From: Rhodococcus sp. OK302
Lineage (GTDB): Bacteria > Actinomycetota > Actinomycetes > Mycobacteriales > Mycobacteriaceae
NCBI RefSeq assembly: GCF_002245895.1
Contig: NZ_NPJZ01000001.1
Location: forward strand, 682,001 to 746,000
Length of the DNA: 64,000 bases
Direction: 5' to 3'
Positions 16,615 to 25,389 of the stretch are shown here, one piece after another (the first letter of the stretch is position 1; each line of letters begins with the position of its first letter). Made by a program: the position numbers and the translations under genes. Under the pieces are notes generated by a model. The model did not search any database. It had not been told where the DNA came from and saw nothing but the letters and a program-made list of their open reading frames with translations.

Positions 16615-17709
16615 TCACACAATGCTTGCCCGCACTTGATTTCCGCCTTCTCGCTTCGCTTGGTACATGGCGGAATCCGCGACGCGGAAGAGGGCAGCAA
16701 CCATGTCGTCGACAGCCTCCTCGGAAGTTTGGGGCACTGTGCGAATCGCGATTCCGATGCTCGCACTTGTCTCGGGAACGTCGTTGTCCCCATTCATGGC
16801 GGCCGATATCCGGGTGGAAAGTTTGGCGACCGAACCGAAGGGCGCCCGTTCCAACACCACGAATTCGTCGCCTCCGACCCGTGCAATCAGGGCCGATTTC
16901 GACGTCCACAATTGAATACGCAACGCGGTCCGAATGATCGTGCTGTCACCGATGTCGTGGCCGTGTAGATCATTGATCTTCTTGAAGCGGTCGAGATCGA
17001 TCACCACAACCAGTAGCGCATTCAATTCATTGATCTCGTCGCCCACGATGGCCGTTGCGCGACGGGAAAGCCCGCGGCGGTTGAGTAGACCGGTCAACGG
17101 ATCCAATTCCGACGTGGTCGCATCGGAACTGAACATTGCCAGCATGATCTGGGAGACCACCGGAATGACATAAATGGTTGCGAGAGTGACACCGATTTTT
17201 GCAATACCCAACCCCCAGTCGGTGTTGTCCCCGAACAGGAGCGACCACCCGGCGGCCAGGGTCACAAGAGTGGCAAAGACCAGATGGCCGAGTTGCAGCT
17301 TCGGATTGTGGAAGAACGCGATGTAACCACCGATCGATGCGAACACCACGCAGCACAGCAGTCGTGCGAGCGGATCGATATCGCACGCCGCGGACAACGC
17401 TATCGCTATATCGGAGCCGAAAACGAACGTATACGACCACAACCTCGTGAGCGGCCGGAGCCACCAGATAACACCGGCGACCAGGCATGCCGAAGAAATA
17501 GCCAGGTTGACCGATCGCCAGAACGTTCCTTGCGGGCCTACTTCGCTCCAACGCATGACGATCAGGATGACGCCCATTCCGAATGCAGTTCCACCGACCA
17601 GAAGCCGGCACGCGACCACAAGACCTCTGTCTTCGAGGTAGCGCAGAAATGTATTGAACTGGTCGGGAAGTCGCCACCATACTGCGAGCAGCTCGATCAA
17701 GGCTTTCAT
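16615..17709 (-). CDS. Membrane GGDEF diguanylate cyclase
   Basis: A 364-residue protein with about six N-terminal membrane helices (residues ~30-190) and a C-terminal GGDEF domain. LDPLTGLLNRRGLSRR marks the domain start, VIDLDRFKKINDLHGHDIGD follows, and the active site RVGGDEFVVLE is intact. It should make cyclic di-GMP from two GTP. The residues before GGDEF (SKSALIARV) lack an RxxD inhibitory site. The membrane part could be a sensor. It is monocistronic, with 206 bp of upstream sequence (17710-17915) in which no clear operator is seen. Confidence 0.87.
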   Translation of the reverse strand: MKALIELLAVWWRLPDQFNTFLRYLEDRGLVVACRLLVGGTAFGMGVILIVMRWSEVGPQGTFWRSVNLAISSACLVAGVIWWLRPLTRLWSYTFVFGSDIAIALSAACDIDPLARLLCCVVFASIGGYIAFFHNPKLQLGHLVFATLVTLAAGWSLLFGDNTDWGLGIAKIGVTLATIYVIPVVSQIMLAMFSSDATTSELDPLTGLLNRRGLSRRATAIVGDEINELNALLVVVIDLDRFKKINDLHGHDIGDSTIIRTALRIQLWTSKSALIARVGGDEFVVLERAPFGSVAKLSTRISAAMNGDNDVPETSASIGIAIRTVPQTSEEAVDDMVAALFRVADSAMYQAKREGGNQVRASIV

Positions 17710-17915
17710 TCAGCTACCACGTTTCCACCGCCGCAAATCCGCTGCATACGCCGAAGACATCCGTAACAGAAAGATTTCAGTGGTGATGCCGCCATAACTT
17801 GCAGCATAACGACTGTGACGAATACGACCAACCGTTCCTTCCGGTGTCGCCACTCCAAAACGAACGAAAACAGCAAGCATTCAGCTACGTCGAAGGTTAG
17901 CTACTTGCAGATCGA

Positions 17916-19064
17916 TTAGTTCACAGCTTCGTACGCTGCCGATACGTACTCGGCTGACCGCTCCGACCCGAGCAAACCGGGGGAGGACCCCATTTTGTTC
18001 ATCACGTACGAAATAGTCATGCGCCTGTCGGTGTCGATGATGACCTGAGAACCGCCCCAACCACCCCAGAAACAGATTCGCCCGGCCGGAATGAACGGGA
18101 CGGACTCGGGCGTCGGCAATCCGAAGCCGACGCCGAATCGAATCGGAATACCCAAGACCAGATCAATTCCGTGCGACTGTTCTTCGAAAATCATGCCGAT
18201 GGTCTCCTCGGACAGGAGTCGAACATCTCCGACCTTCCCTCCGCAGGCGATCACAGACTGAATGCGAGCCAGCGCCCGCGCATTGGAATGGCCATTGGCT
18301 GCCCCGATCTCGGCCGCGCGCCAACCGTCGGACTCCGAAGTTGCTGCGTCGGTCGGCGGCGCCGTGAAGGTCTTGACCATCACGCTGTCCATCCCGAGCG
18401 CGGCGAAGTCGATCGGCCGCGTCGGCCGCGGGGCAATGACGTTGGAGACGCGCCCGTACTCCGATTTCGGCAGTCCGAGTCGGAAATCTGCAGCCAGCGG
18501 ACCGGCAATTTCTTCGTCGATGAATCGGCCGAGGGTGCGCCCGTCGATGCGCCGGACGACCTCGCCGATCAGATGTCCGTAGTTCTGGGCGTGATAGCCC
18601 GAGGCTGTGCCCGGCTCCCACCACGGCGCCTGCGTCGCCAATCGCGCTGTTGCATACTCGTCGTCGAAGATGTTCTCCACGGTGAACGGTTGATCCCATC
18701 CCGACACCCCTGACGTATGAGAGAGCAAGTGACGGACCTCGATCCGATCCTTACCGTTCGCTGCGAACTCGGGCCAGTACTGCGCGACCGGCGCGTGTAG
18801 GTCCAACAACCCGCGGTCGACCAACATCAGCGCTGCCAGTGCCGTCACAGTTTTAGTGGAGGACCACACGTTAGTGATCGTGTCCCGTTCCCACGGCGCG
18901 GTGTGTTCCGTATCAATCCAACCGCTCCACATGTCCACGACGAATTCCCCGTCGATCGTGACTGCAATGGACGCGCCGACGTCCTCGCCGGAAGCAATAT
19001 TTCGTTCGAGCGCACTCCTCAGCTCGGAAAATCGTGGATCGCATACACCTTCGACACCGGTCAC
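17916..19064 (-). CDS. Serine hydrolase, beta-lactamase/EstB family
   Basis: A 382-residue class C beta-lactamase-fold hydrolase or esterase. The nucleophile motif is S68-x-x-K71 ([13 protein letters not shown]). The second motif lies in [17 protein letters not shown], providing the Tyr base, and ends in [16 protein letters not shown] choose GTG 19064, which has GGAGG 6 bp upstream; a longer frame to 19148 lacks this. No signal peptide is seen, so it is likely cytosolic. Members hydrolyse esters, cephalosporins or lipid substrates; the substrate here is unknown. It is 108 bp downstream of the MpaB-like gene on the same strand. Confidence 0.82.
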   Translation of the reverse strand: MTGVEGVCDPRFSELRSALERNIASGEDVGASIAVTIDGEFVVDMWSGWIDTEHTAPWERDTITNVWSSTKTVTALAALMLVDRGLLDLHAPVAQYWPEFAANGKDRIEVRHLLSHTSGVSGWDQPFTVENIFDDEYATARLATQAPWWEPGTASGYHAQNYGHLIGEVVRRIDGRTLGRFIDEEIAGPLAADFRLGLPKSEYGRVSNVIAPRPTRPIDFAALGMDSVMVKTFTAPPTDAATSESDGWRAAEIGAANGHSNARALARIQSVIACGGKVGDVRLLSEETIGMIFEEQSHGIDLVLGIPIRFGVGFGLPTPESVPFIPAGRICFWGGWGGSQVIIDTDRRMTISYVMNKMGSSPGLLGSERSAEYVSAAYEAVN

Positions 19065-19172
19065 GAACAGCCTCCAGAAATTGAATGAAACTCGACCTCG
19101 ACCTCGGACAACTGGATGAGTATGTGCCGAATTTCGACGTGATGTCAATCACTATCTGCCCGTCGTCATCGC

Positions 19173-20015
19173 TCAGACCAGCGCAATTCCCTGTGCGATT
19201 CGACGACGGAAATCCCAGAGACAAAAGTTGTAGGGGAACATCCGCACGATCTTCGGCGTGTACCGATTCACCCGGGCGACGACGCGCATCGATCGATCGA
19301 AATTGCGTTGACGCGTCGCGCTCCACGGCAGCCGCATCTCGTCGCGAAATGTCTGCGGAAGGAAGCCCGTAGTCACAAACCTGTTGAAAGGTCCGACTAC
19401 CGGATGAAGGACCCGATGAGTGAACGACGCCGACGCAATTCCGTAGAGGTGCGCGCGGATCGTCTCGTCAATGCTGATCTTTTCCAGATTGTCGTTCCAG
19501 TAGACCTCGAAGGCGTCTCGGTCTGCCGGCCACATTTCACGGCGCATCTGCAACGTCGTGCCTAGCGTTGCACTGCGCTGATAAATCGCCTCGTGCGTTG
19601 CCCGATCCGGATTTCCGTACAAGATCTTGTAAACGTCTTCGAACCCCCGGTACAGGCAGGCCGCTACCCAGAGCTGGAGCTCGGGATCGAATGCGTTGTA
19701 TTCGACCGGACTGTTCTCATCGGAGCGAACGTGCTTGTGCGCACCATTGACGGCATGCCGATATTTCTTCTTCTCCTCGTCAGTGGCGAGCGAGGCGACG
19801 GACAGATACGTCAGCGTCGTCCGAGTCCGCTTCACGGGATGACGGTCCAGGCGCCCGGTTTCGACCTTGCTCTCGTAGACGCCGTAACCCACTGCAGGCC
19901 TGCCCAATTGCATGATCACATTCGCTCCGGCAGCCAGTAACCCAAGGCCGGACATCGCTTTTTCGATCTCCGCGTCGACGTCGACACTTCGCGTCAATTC
20001 CTCGCCCGTCGTCAT
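19173..20015 (-). CDS. MpaB-like oxygenase (DUF2236)
   Basis: A 280-residue protein of the DUF2236/oxygenase MpaB family, related to latex-clearing-type haem oxygenases. Recognisable features are MQLGRPAVGYGVYESK near the N-terminus, NGAHKHVRSD and LQLWVAACLYRG, and the C-terminal tail RMFPYNFCLWDFRRRI. ATG 20015 is preferred over ATG 20048 because GGGAG is 5 bp upstream. The gene is divergent from a TetR regulator 76 bp away, which probably controls it. Substrate unknown; the family acts on lipids, polyisoprenes and small secondary metabolites. Confidence 0.8.
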   Translation of the reverse strand: MTTGEELTRSVDVDAEIEKAMSGLGLLAAGANVIMQLGRPAVGYGVYESKVETGRLDRHPVKRTRTTLTYLSVASLATDEEKKKYRHAVNGAHKHVRSDENSPVEYNAFDPELQLWVAACLYRGFEDVYKILYGNPDRATHEAIYQRSATLGTTLQMRREMWPADRDAFEVYWNDNLEKISIDETIRAHLYGIASASFTHRVLHPVVGPFNRFVTTGFLPQTFRDEMRLPWSATRQRNFDRSMRVVARVNRYTPKIVRMFPYNFCLWDFRRRIAQGIALV

Positions 20016-20056
20016 TCCTGCTCCCTCTGTGACCATATCTGCGAACATGCGTGATC

Positions 20057-20070
20057 AGATTAGTGAATCT
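20057..20070. promoter_or_regulatory. Inverted repeat AGATT-AGTG-AATCT
   Basis: A perfect 5-bp inverted repeat in the 76-bp divergent promoter region between the MpaB-like gene and its TetR. It is a candidate TetR operator, but its arms are short and chance occurrence is possible. Confidence 0.35.
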
Positions 20071-20091
20071 TCGAAACGACAAGATGTCAAG

Positions 20092-20715
20092 ATGGTCTAC
20101 ATGAATGACCAACCGCGCCCCTATGGCGGCGTCGACGGGGCACGTCGAGTGGAGCAACGACGTGAGTCCCTGATCGAGGCCGGCCTCGAACTGATGGGAT
20201 CACCGGAACCTGAACTCACGGTTCGCGGAGTCTGCAAACAGGCTGGTGTCGCCGCCCGGTACTTCTACGAAAGCTTTGCCGACCGCGACGCGCTGATGTC
20301 GGCCGTGTACGACAGCGTTGTCACCGACATTGCGATATCCACCCAGGCTGCCGTAGACACCGCCGAATCCGAGCACGACAAGGCGGTTGCCGGCATCGCG
20401 AATATCGTCCAGACCATCGCGCGCGACCCTCGGCGCGGCCGCCTACTGTTCTCGACCGCCTTGACCAACCCGATACTTGCCAACCGACGTCGTGATTCGA
20501 CGATGGCGTTTGTCGGACTCCTCGCCGGCAACGCCAAAACGTTCTACCGACTCGGGGACAGCAGACAACTGACCCTGACAGCCACCTTCTTGGTGGGTGG
20601 TCTCGCACAAACTCTCAGTGCCTGGCTCGACGGTTACATCGACGTCACGGAAGAAGAACTGGTATCCGAGTGCGCTGCAATCCTTCTCGCACCGTCAATG
20701 AATCAGCCGGACTAG
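20092..20715 (+). CDS. TetR family regulator
   Basis: A 207-residue TetR protein from ATG 20092 (ATG 20101 also possible; neither has a strong ribosome-binding site). The helix-turn-helix is TVRGVCKQAGVAARYFYESF, around residues 45-64. The C-terminal domain contains AATFLVGGLAQTLSAWLDGY-like packing. It is divergent from the MpaB-like gene, so local repression of that gene is likely. Its stop overlaps the convergent GntR gene by 4 bp. Confidence 0.83.
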   Translation: MVYMNDQPRPYGGVDGARRVEQRRESLIEAGLELMGSPEPELTVRGVCKQAGVAARYFYESFADRDALMSAVYDSVVTDIAISTQAAVDTAESEHDKAVAGIANIVQTIARDPRRGRLLFSTALTNPILANRRRDSTMAFVGLLAGNAKTFYRLGDSRQLTLTATFLVGGLAQTLSAWLDGYIDVTEEELVSECAAILLAPSMNQPD

Positions 20716-21404
20716 TCCCAGATTCCGAGCTTGTCGAGATGGGCGAGGAGTCGCTCGGCACCGTCGGAGAACTGCACTCGCATCTGCCTGTCCACCTGCC
20801 CCAAGTCTCGCTTCTCGAAGGCCTCGATCAGCTTGTCGTGACTCTTCACTGCCAGCTCACCCCAGCCCGGATCAGTCGCGTACAGCCGAGCCGGCGTGTA
20901 CCGGATAGCGCCGAAGAGGAACCAGCCCAGCTTGGCGCCGCCCGCCACTCGATTAATCAGACGGTGAAACTCGAACTCGCACTGCTCGATCGCCGTTGCA
21001 TCGGAACGCTCGAGCGCATCTCGCAGCGCTGAGTTCAGTTGCACTAATTCGGCCAGATGCTCAGCGGTAATACCGTCGGTTGCTCGTAGCGCCAATTTGA
21101 CCGCGATCTCACCCTGCAGCCAGAAGATGTCCTCGATGTCCTGTCGACTCAACGGACACACGATGTAACCCCGATGCGGCACCAGTTCGACCATTCCCTC
21201 GCCGCGCAAAGCGACGAGGGCCTCTCGCACCGGTGTCACACTCACACCGAGTTCTGCTGCAGTTTCATCCAATCGAATGAAGTCGCCCGGCCGCACGCCG
21301 CCCGACATGATCACGTTGCGAACGTGATTGGCGACGTCCTCGGACAGCTGCGGACGCCGTCTCAGAACAGGGTTCGCCGACCTAGAGCGTGCAGGCGCTG
21401 CCAC
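20712..21404 (-). CDS. GntR family regulator, FCD subfamily
   Basis: A 230-residue GntR protein: winged helix with DETAAELGVSVTPVREAL (about residues 45-62) and wing HRGYIVCPLS, then an FCD domain with EFEFHRLINRVAGG and KSHDKLIEAFEKRD. GTG 21404 lies 9 bp after the stop of the acyl-CoA dehydrogenase gene, so the two are co-transcribed. The 18-bp palindrome at 22640-22657, in front of that operon and the divergent aldehyde dehydrogenase, is a likely operator for this protein. Confidence 0.85.
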   Translation of the reverse strand: MAAPARSRSANPVLRRRPQLSEDVANHVRNVIMSGGVRPGDFIRLDETAAELGVSVTPVREALVALRGEGMVELVPHRGYIVCPLSRQDIEDIFWLQGEIAVKLALRATDGITAEHLAELVQLNSALRDALERSDATAIEQCEFEFHRLINRVAGGAKLGWFLFGAIRYTPARLYATDPGWGELAVKSHDKLIEAFEKRDLGQVDRQMRVQFSDGAERLLAHLDKLGIWD

Positions 21405-21413
21405 AACCGATCC

Positions 21414-22556
21414 TCACAGTCCGTACGTCTTACCGATGATGTCTCGCTGAATCTCGTTGGTACCACCGTAAATGGAAGACACAAGAGTCTTCCGCACATG
21501 ATGTTCCATGTCGAACTCAGTGGCGTAACCGTACCCGCCCATCATCTGCATGCCTTCGAGTGCCGCCTTCTTGGCGGTCTCGGTGAGCTTGAGCTTGGCC
21601 ATCGATGCTTCTCGCGGAAACATCGTCGTCGGGTTGGCGTCAACCATCCGCGCGACGCTGTAGACCAGGAGCCGACCGCATTCGATTTCGGTGGCGAGGT
21701 CTGCGATCCGATGACGCAAAGCCTGGAACGATCCGACCGGCCTGCCGAATTGCTTACGGGTGGTGATGAATTCGAGAGTGTCATCGAATGCCCGCTGCGC
21801 CGTTCCCAGCATCATGGCCGCAAGAATGAGTCGTTCGATATTGAGTCCGGCCATCAGCTGCTTCCAACCGTTGCCCACCTCGCCGACCACCGCATCCTCC
21901 GGCAGGAACGTGTCCGTGAAGTAGAGGTCGTTGACCTCTTTGCCGCCCATGGTGTCGATGCCGCTGATCTTCAATCCGTCGACGTTCGCCGGGACGTGAA
22001 ACATCGTCAGGCCCTCGTGCTTGCCTGCACCTCGGGAAGTGCGCGCCACCAGCAGAATGTTCTCGGCAAAATGGGCATTGGAACACCACGTCTTCTGACC
22101 GTTGATCAGCCACCCACCGTCAACCTTCTCGGCACGGCAACTGAGATTGCCGACGTCTGATCCGGCCTCGGGTTCCGACATCGAGATCGACTGCGACGCA
22201 CCTCGAACGATGCCGCCGAGTACTTCCTTCTTCTGCGCCGGGCTACCGAATTTCTCGTACGCCGCACCCGTGATGACAGTAGGTCCGAGGCCGCCGATCG
22301 GAGCCATGCCCTTGGCCGCTTCTTCGAGGAATATGCACAGGTCAACTGTGCTGCCGGCGGATCCACCGAATTCTTCGGGGACGGTCAAGCCGAGCCAGCC
22401 CAATCCTGCCATCTTCTCGTAGAAGGCCTGGTTGTGGTTGTGTTCGCCGAAGTTGGTCAGTTGGTCGCGCTGACCCCGCGTGCCACTTTCCTTCTTACAG
22501 AATGCCGCGACGGATCGGGCGAAATCGGACTGTTCCTGCGTGAAATCCATGTACAT
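21414..22556 (-). CDS. Acyl-CoA dehydrogenase
   Basis: A 380-residue acyl-CoA dehydrogenase with SMSEPEAGSDVGNLSCR, INGQKTWCSNAHFAENI, MMGGYGYATEFDMEHH and the late motif SSIYGGTNEIQRD. The usual Glu before GGT is replaced by Tyr-Gly, so the catalytic base may be elsewhere, as in the isovaleryl-CoA dehydrogenase group. ATG 22556 has GGGAG 6 bp upstream; a longer frame to 22712 overlaps the promoter and is rejected. It precedes the GntR gene and is divergent from an aldehyde dehydrogenase gene. Aldehyde oxidation followed by acyl-CoA dehydrogenation is a possible joint pathway. Confidence 0.86.
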   Translation of the reverse strand: MYMDFTQEQSDFARSVAAFCKKESGTRGQRDQLTNFGEHNHNQAFYEKMAGLGWLGLTVPEEFGGSAGSTVDLCIFLEEAAKGMAPIGGLGPTVITGAAYEKFGSPAQKKEVLGGIVRGASQSISMSEPEAGSDVGNLSCRAEKVDGGWLINGQKTWCSNAHFAENILLVARTSRGAGKHEGLTMFHVPANVDGLKISGIDTMGGKEVNDLYFTDTFLPEDAVVGEVGNGWKQLMAGLNIERLILAAMMLGTAQRAFDDTLEFITTRKQFGRPVGSFQALRHRIADLATEIECGRLLVYSVARMVDANPTTMFPREASMAKLKLTETAKKAALEGMQMMGGYGYATEFDMEHHVRKTLVSSIYGGTNEIQRDIIGKTYGL

Positions 22557-22639
22557 CGACTGCTCCCGAGTGGTGTGATCTTGAGGGGGTTGTCGTTGCG
22601 CACTCCGGCGCATACTGTGACACCCAGCACAGTAAATCA

Positions 22640-22657
22640 CATCACATATATGTGATG
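22640..22657. promoter_or_regulatory. 18-bp perfect palindrome between divergent catabolic genes
   Basis: CATCACATATATGTGATG is a perfect 18-bp palindrome, 27 bp upstream of the aldehyde dehydrogenase start and 84 bp upstream of the acyl-CoA dehydrogenase start. AT-centred dyads of this kind are typical GntR/FCD operators, and the co-transcribed GntR gene is the obvious partner. Confidence 0.65.
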
Positions 22658-22683
22658 CGTCGAAACGTGGAGGACTCACCCAG

Positions 22684-24198
22684 ATGACGGAACAACTCGG
22701 CAGCCAGAGCACATCGATCGATCCTCACGCCGACGACAACACCTTCGCCAGCTTCGATCCCCGAGACAACACTGTCATCGCTCGATACCCTGTTGCGGAT
22801 CGAACCGCCGTCGACAATGCCGTCGGCACTGCCCGCACGGCCGCCCGGTGGTGGGATCAACTCGGATTCTCCGGACGACAAAAAGTGTTGCGGGACTTCC
22901 GCTCGGCAATCGCGAACAATGCAGAAGCGATGGCCGCGATCATCTCCGCCGAGACCGGAAAACCTGCCGACGACGCTGTCCTCGAGGTGATGCTGGCGCT
23001 CGAGCACCTCGACTGGGCTGCCCGCAATGCACAGAAGGTGCTGCGCCGCAGACGCGTCGGAGCCGGACTGATCAGCGCCAACCAATCAGCGTCGGTCGGC
23101 TACCGCCCGATGGGTGTCGTCGGAGTCATCGGCCCGTGGAACTATCCGCTCTACACCCCGATGGGATCAATCGGTTACGCCCTGGCTGCCGGAAATGCCG
23201 TCATCTTCAAACCCAGCGAACTCTCGCCCGGAGTGGGTATCGAACTGGCACGCCTGTGGAACATTGCCGCACCGGGTCACCCTGTCCTGCAAACCATTAC
23301 CGGGGACGGACAGACCGGCGCATTGCTGTGTTCGTCCGGAGTGGACAAGATCGCATTCACCGGATCAACAGCAACCGCCAAACGGGTCATGGCGACGTGT
23401 GCCGAAACCCTGACCCCGCTGGTCGCCGAATGCGGCGGCAAGGACGCCATGCTGGTGAACTCCGACGCCAATCTTGATGCAGCAGTCAGCTTTGCGGCCT
23501 TCGGCGCCGTCGGCAACGGCGGACAGACATGCGCCGGCGTCGAGCGCATCTATGTCGCAGCCCCGGTCTACGACGCATTTCTTTCCAAACTCACGACAGC
23601 CCTGACCGATGCACATGCCGGAGATAGCGATTCCGCGACATACGGGCCCATGACACTGGGCAAGCAGACCGCGATTGTCCGAGGACATGTCGAGGACGCC
23701 CTCAATCGGGGAGCGAAAGCCGTTCTCGGCGGACTCGATTCCTTCCGTGGCCCGTTCATCGACCCCATCATCTTGACCGAAGTACCCGAGAACTCCACCG
23801 CGATCACAGAAGAAACCTTCGGCCCCAGCGTCGTCGTGAACAAAGTGGAGGACATGGACGAAGCAATCGAACGGGCCAACGCATCCAAATACGGCTTGGG
23901 AGCCTCCGTGTTCACCAAAAGCTCCGCGCAGGGGCGAGCAATTGCCGAGCGTCTCGAATGTGTTGTTGTCACAGTCAATTCGGTTCTCGGGTTCGCCTCG
24001 ATCGCGGCACTGCCCTTCGGTGGCGTCGGCGATTCCGGATTCGGCAGAATTCACGGGGCAGACGGCTTGCGCGAATTCAGCAGCGTCAAGTCCGTTGCCG
24101 TACAGAGGTTCAACGCCCCACTCGACCTGCTGACCATCGAACGCAAAGCCCGCGCCATGAAGATATCCCGCTGGATGTTGGCGAAGCGGCACGGCTGA
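22684..24198 (+). CDS. Aldehyde dehydrogenase (succinate-semialdehyde dehydrogenase GabD2-like)
   Basis: A 504-residue NAD(P)-dependent aldehyde dehydrogenase. GVIGPWNYPLYTP (about 147-159) and KPSELSP line the cofactor site; the general base is E249 in AECGGKD and the nucleophile is C283 in GGQTCAGVE. The C-terminal extension after residue 480 (ARAMKISRWMLAKRHG) recalls mycobacterial GabD2-type proteins. ATG 22684 is preceded by GGAGGACTC. A palindrome precedes the gene and a strong hairpin follows it. The actual aldehyde may be succinate semialdehyde or an aromatic/fatty aldehyde. Confidence 0.87.
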   Translation: MTEQLGSQSTSIDPHADDNTFASFDPRDNTVIARYPVADRTAVDNAVGTARTAARWWDQLGFSGRQKVLRDFRSAIANNAEAMAAIISAETGKPADDAVLEVMLALEHLDWAARNAQKVLRRRRVGAGLISANQSASVGYRPMGVVGVIGPWNYPLYTPMGSIGYALAAGNAVIFKPSELSPGVGIELARLWNIAAPGHPVLQTITGDGQTGALLCSSGVDKIAFTGSTATAKRVMATCAETLTPLVAECGGKDAMLVNSDANLDAAVSFAAFGAVGNGGQTCAGVERIYVAAPVYDAFLSKLTTALTDAHAGDSDSATYGPMTLGKQTAIVRGHVEDALNRGAKAVLGGLDSFRGPFIDPIILTEVPENSTAITEETFGPSVVVNKVEDMDEAIERANASKYGLGASVFTKSSAQGRAIAERLECVVVTVNSVLGFASIAALPFGGVGDSGFGRIHGADGLREFSSVKSVAVQRFNAPLDLLTIERKARAMKISRWMLAKRHG

Positions 24199-24234
24199 GA
24201 CTGGCCGGCACGACCACTTCCCCACCACCGAATT

Positions 24235-24285
24235 GAGCGAAAGTGCCGTTCGGCGCATCCAAGGCGCCCAACGGCACTTTCGCTC
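24235..24285. terminator. Hairpin terminator after the aldehyde dehydrogenase gene
   Basis: Arms 24235-24256 and 24264-24285 are complementary over 22 positions with one mismatch, around a 7-nt loop (ATCCAAG). There is no T-run, as is common in actinobacteria. It lies 37 bp after the stop at 24198. Confidence 0.75.
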
Positions 24286-24366
24286 GGAATGGATTCCCGG
24301 CAATCACGGTGGTCGAACTTCTGGTTGGATGAACACCGGAAGCAACGCATCAAAGGGGTAGCAACT

Positions 24367-24798
24367 GTGGTTTCAGATCCCATCACCGGCCTGGAAACGG
24401 AACTCGCCGACATGTGGCAACGGGGTCGTGCTCGCTCCCGGAAGTATGCCCGGGCAATTCATCCGAAGCTGGATCCGGCGCTCTACCCTGTTCTGGTCAT
24501 CCTGAACCGGAACAAAGCCGTTCGCATGTCCGAGCTGATCTCGACGCTCGACATCGAGAAATCCACCCTGACAAGGCAGATCAATGCTGCTGAGCGCCTC
24601 GGACTGGTCGAGCGGATTCCGGATCCCGACGACGCCCGCGCCAAACTGGTGGCGTTGACGCCTGACGCCAAAACGAAACTGAGCAACATCCAGAACCGTC
24701 AGATCGACGAGTGGCGTGCCCGTCTGGCCACCTGGAAGCCCGAGGACATCGTCACGCTGACGTCATTGCTCCGACGCCTCGGCAATTCGGAGAACTAA
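24367..24798 (+). CDS. MarR family regulator
   Basis: A 143-residue MarR protein. The winged helix reads RMSELISTLDIEKSTLTRQI, with the wing PDPDDARAKLVALT (about residues 60-105). GTG 24367 is selected because AAAGGGG lies 8 bp upstream; a longer frame to 24289 runs into the terminator. A second MarR gene begins 70 bp downstream on the same strand. MarR proteins usually sense phenolic compounds or drugs, consistent with the exporter further along. Confidence 0.82.
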   Translation: MVSDPITGLETELADMWQRGRARSRKYARAIHPKLDPALYPVLVILNRNKAVRMSELISTLDIEKSTLTRQINAAERLGLVERIPDPDDARAKLVALTPDAKTKLSNIQNRQIDEWRARLATWKPEDIVTLTSLLRRLGNSEN

Positions 24799-24836
24799 TC
24801 CCAAAACAGTTGCGCACTGCAACCAACTTGTCTTAT

Positions 24837-24853
24837 AGTTGCAATATTCAACT
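24837..24853. promoter_or_regulatory. Inverted repeat AGTTGCAATATTCAACT upstream of the second MarR gene
   Basis: Arms AGTTG and CAACT around a 7-bp AT-rich spacer, 15 bp before ATG 24869. MarR proteins commonly bind a dyad of this size over their own promoter, so this is a likely autoregulatory operator for the marR-exporter unit. Confidence 0.55.
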
Positions 24854-24868
24854 AGACGAGGAGCGGCG

Positions 24869-25327
24869 ATGGTCACACCCGAAACAGCCGAGTCCGTCAT
24901 ACACAGCCTGCGTGCGCTCGTGCGACGGCATCGCGAAATCGCATGGGCCGGATCCCATGGACAAACACGCGGCGCGCTTCCTGAGGCAATGGGCGCACTG
25001 CTCTCACTGATGTCTGCAGACGAGGTGAGCAGAACTACCGAACTAGCCGCAAAATTGCGAATCACCGCGTCAACCCTCAGTCGACACGCAGCACAGGCCG
25101 AAGACGCCGGATACCTCCAGCGCCAAGCAGACCCGAACGACGGTAGGGCATCACTGCTCTCACTCACCCCTTCGGGAAAACAAGCACTCGCTGTCCATCG
25201 GCGGGCGCACACGCAACGACTCCTCACGCACCTGCATGACTGGACCGAAGAAGAGGCCGCCGAACTGGCGCGATCACTCGAGCGCCTCCGCCGGTCCACC
25301 TGTGAAAACGCAACAACTCTCCGTTGA
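24869..25327 (+). CDS. MarR family regulator of the adjacent exporter
   Basis: A 152-residue MarR protein with TELAAKLRITASTLSRHAAQ as recognition region and wing ADPNDGRASLLSLTPSG. ATG 24869 has GAGGAG close upstream and is preferred over ATG 24839, which would overlap the dyad at 24837-24853. It is 62 bp upstream of the MFS exporter on the same strand, the standard marR-exporter layout in which drug binding relieves repression. Confidence 0.85.
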   Translation: MVTPETAESVIHSLRALVRRHREIAWAGSHGQTRGALPEAMGALLSLMSADEVSRTTELAAKLRITASTLSRHAAQAEDAGYLQRQADPNDGRASLLSLTPSGKQALAVHRRAHTQRLLTHLHDWTEEEAAELARSLERLRRSTCENATTLR

Positions 25328-25389
25328 CGAACCTTCGTCGATTCTCTCTTTTTCCACAGCTCGAATAATTCTCCGATGCAAGGAAACTC

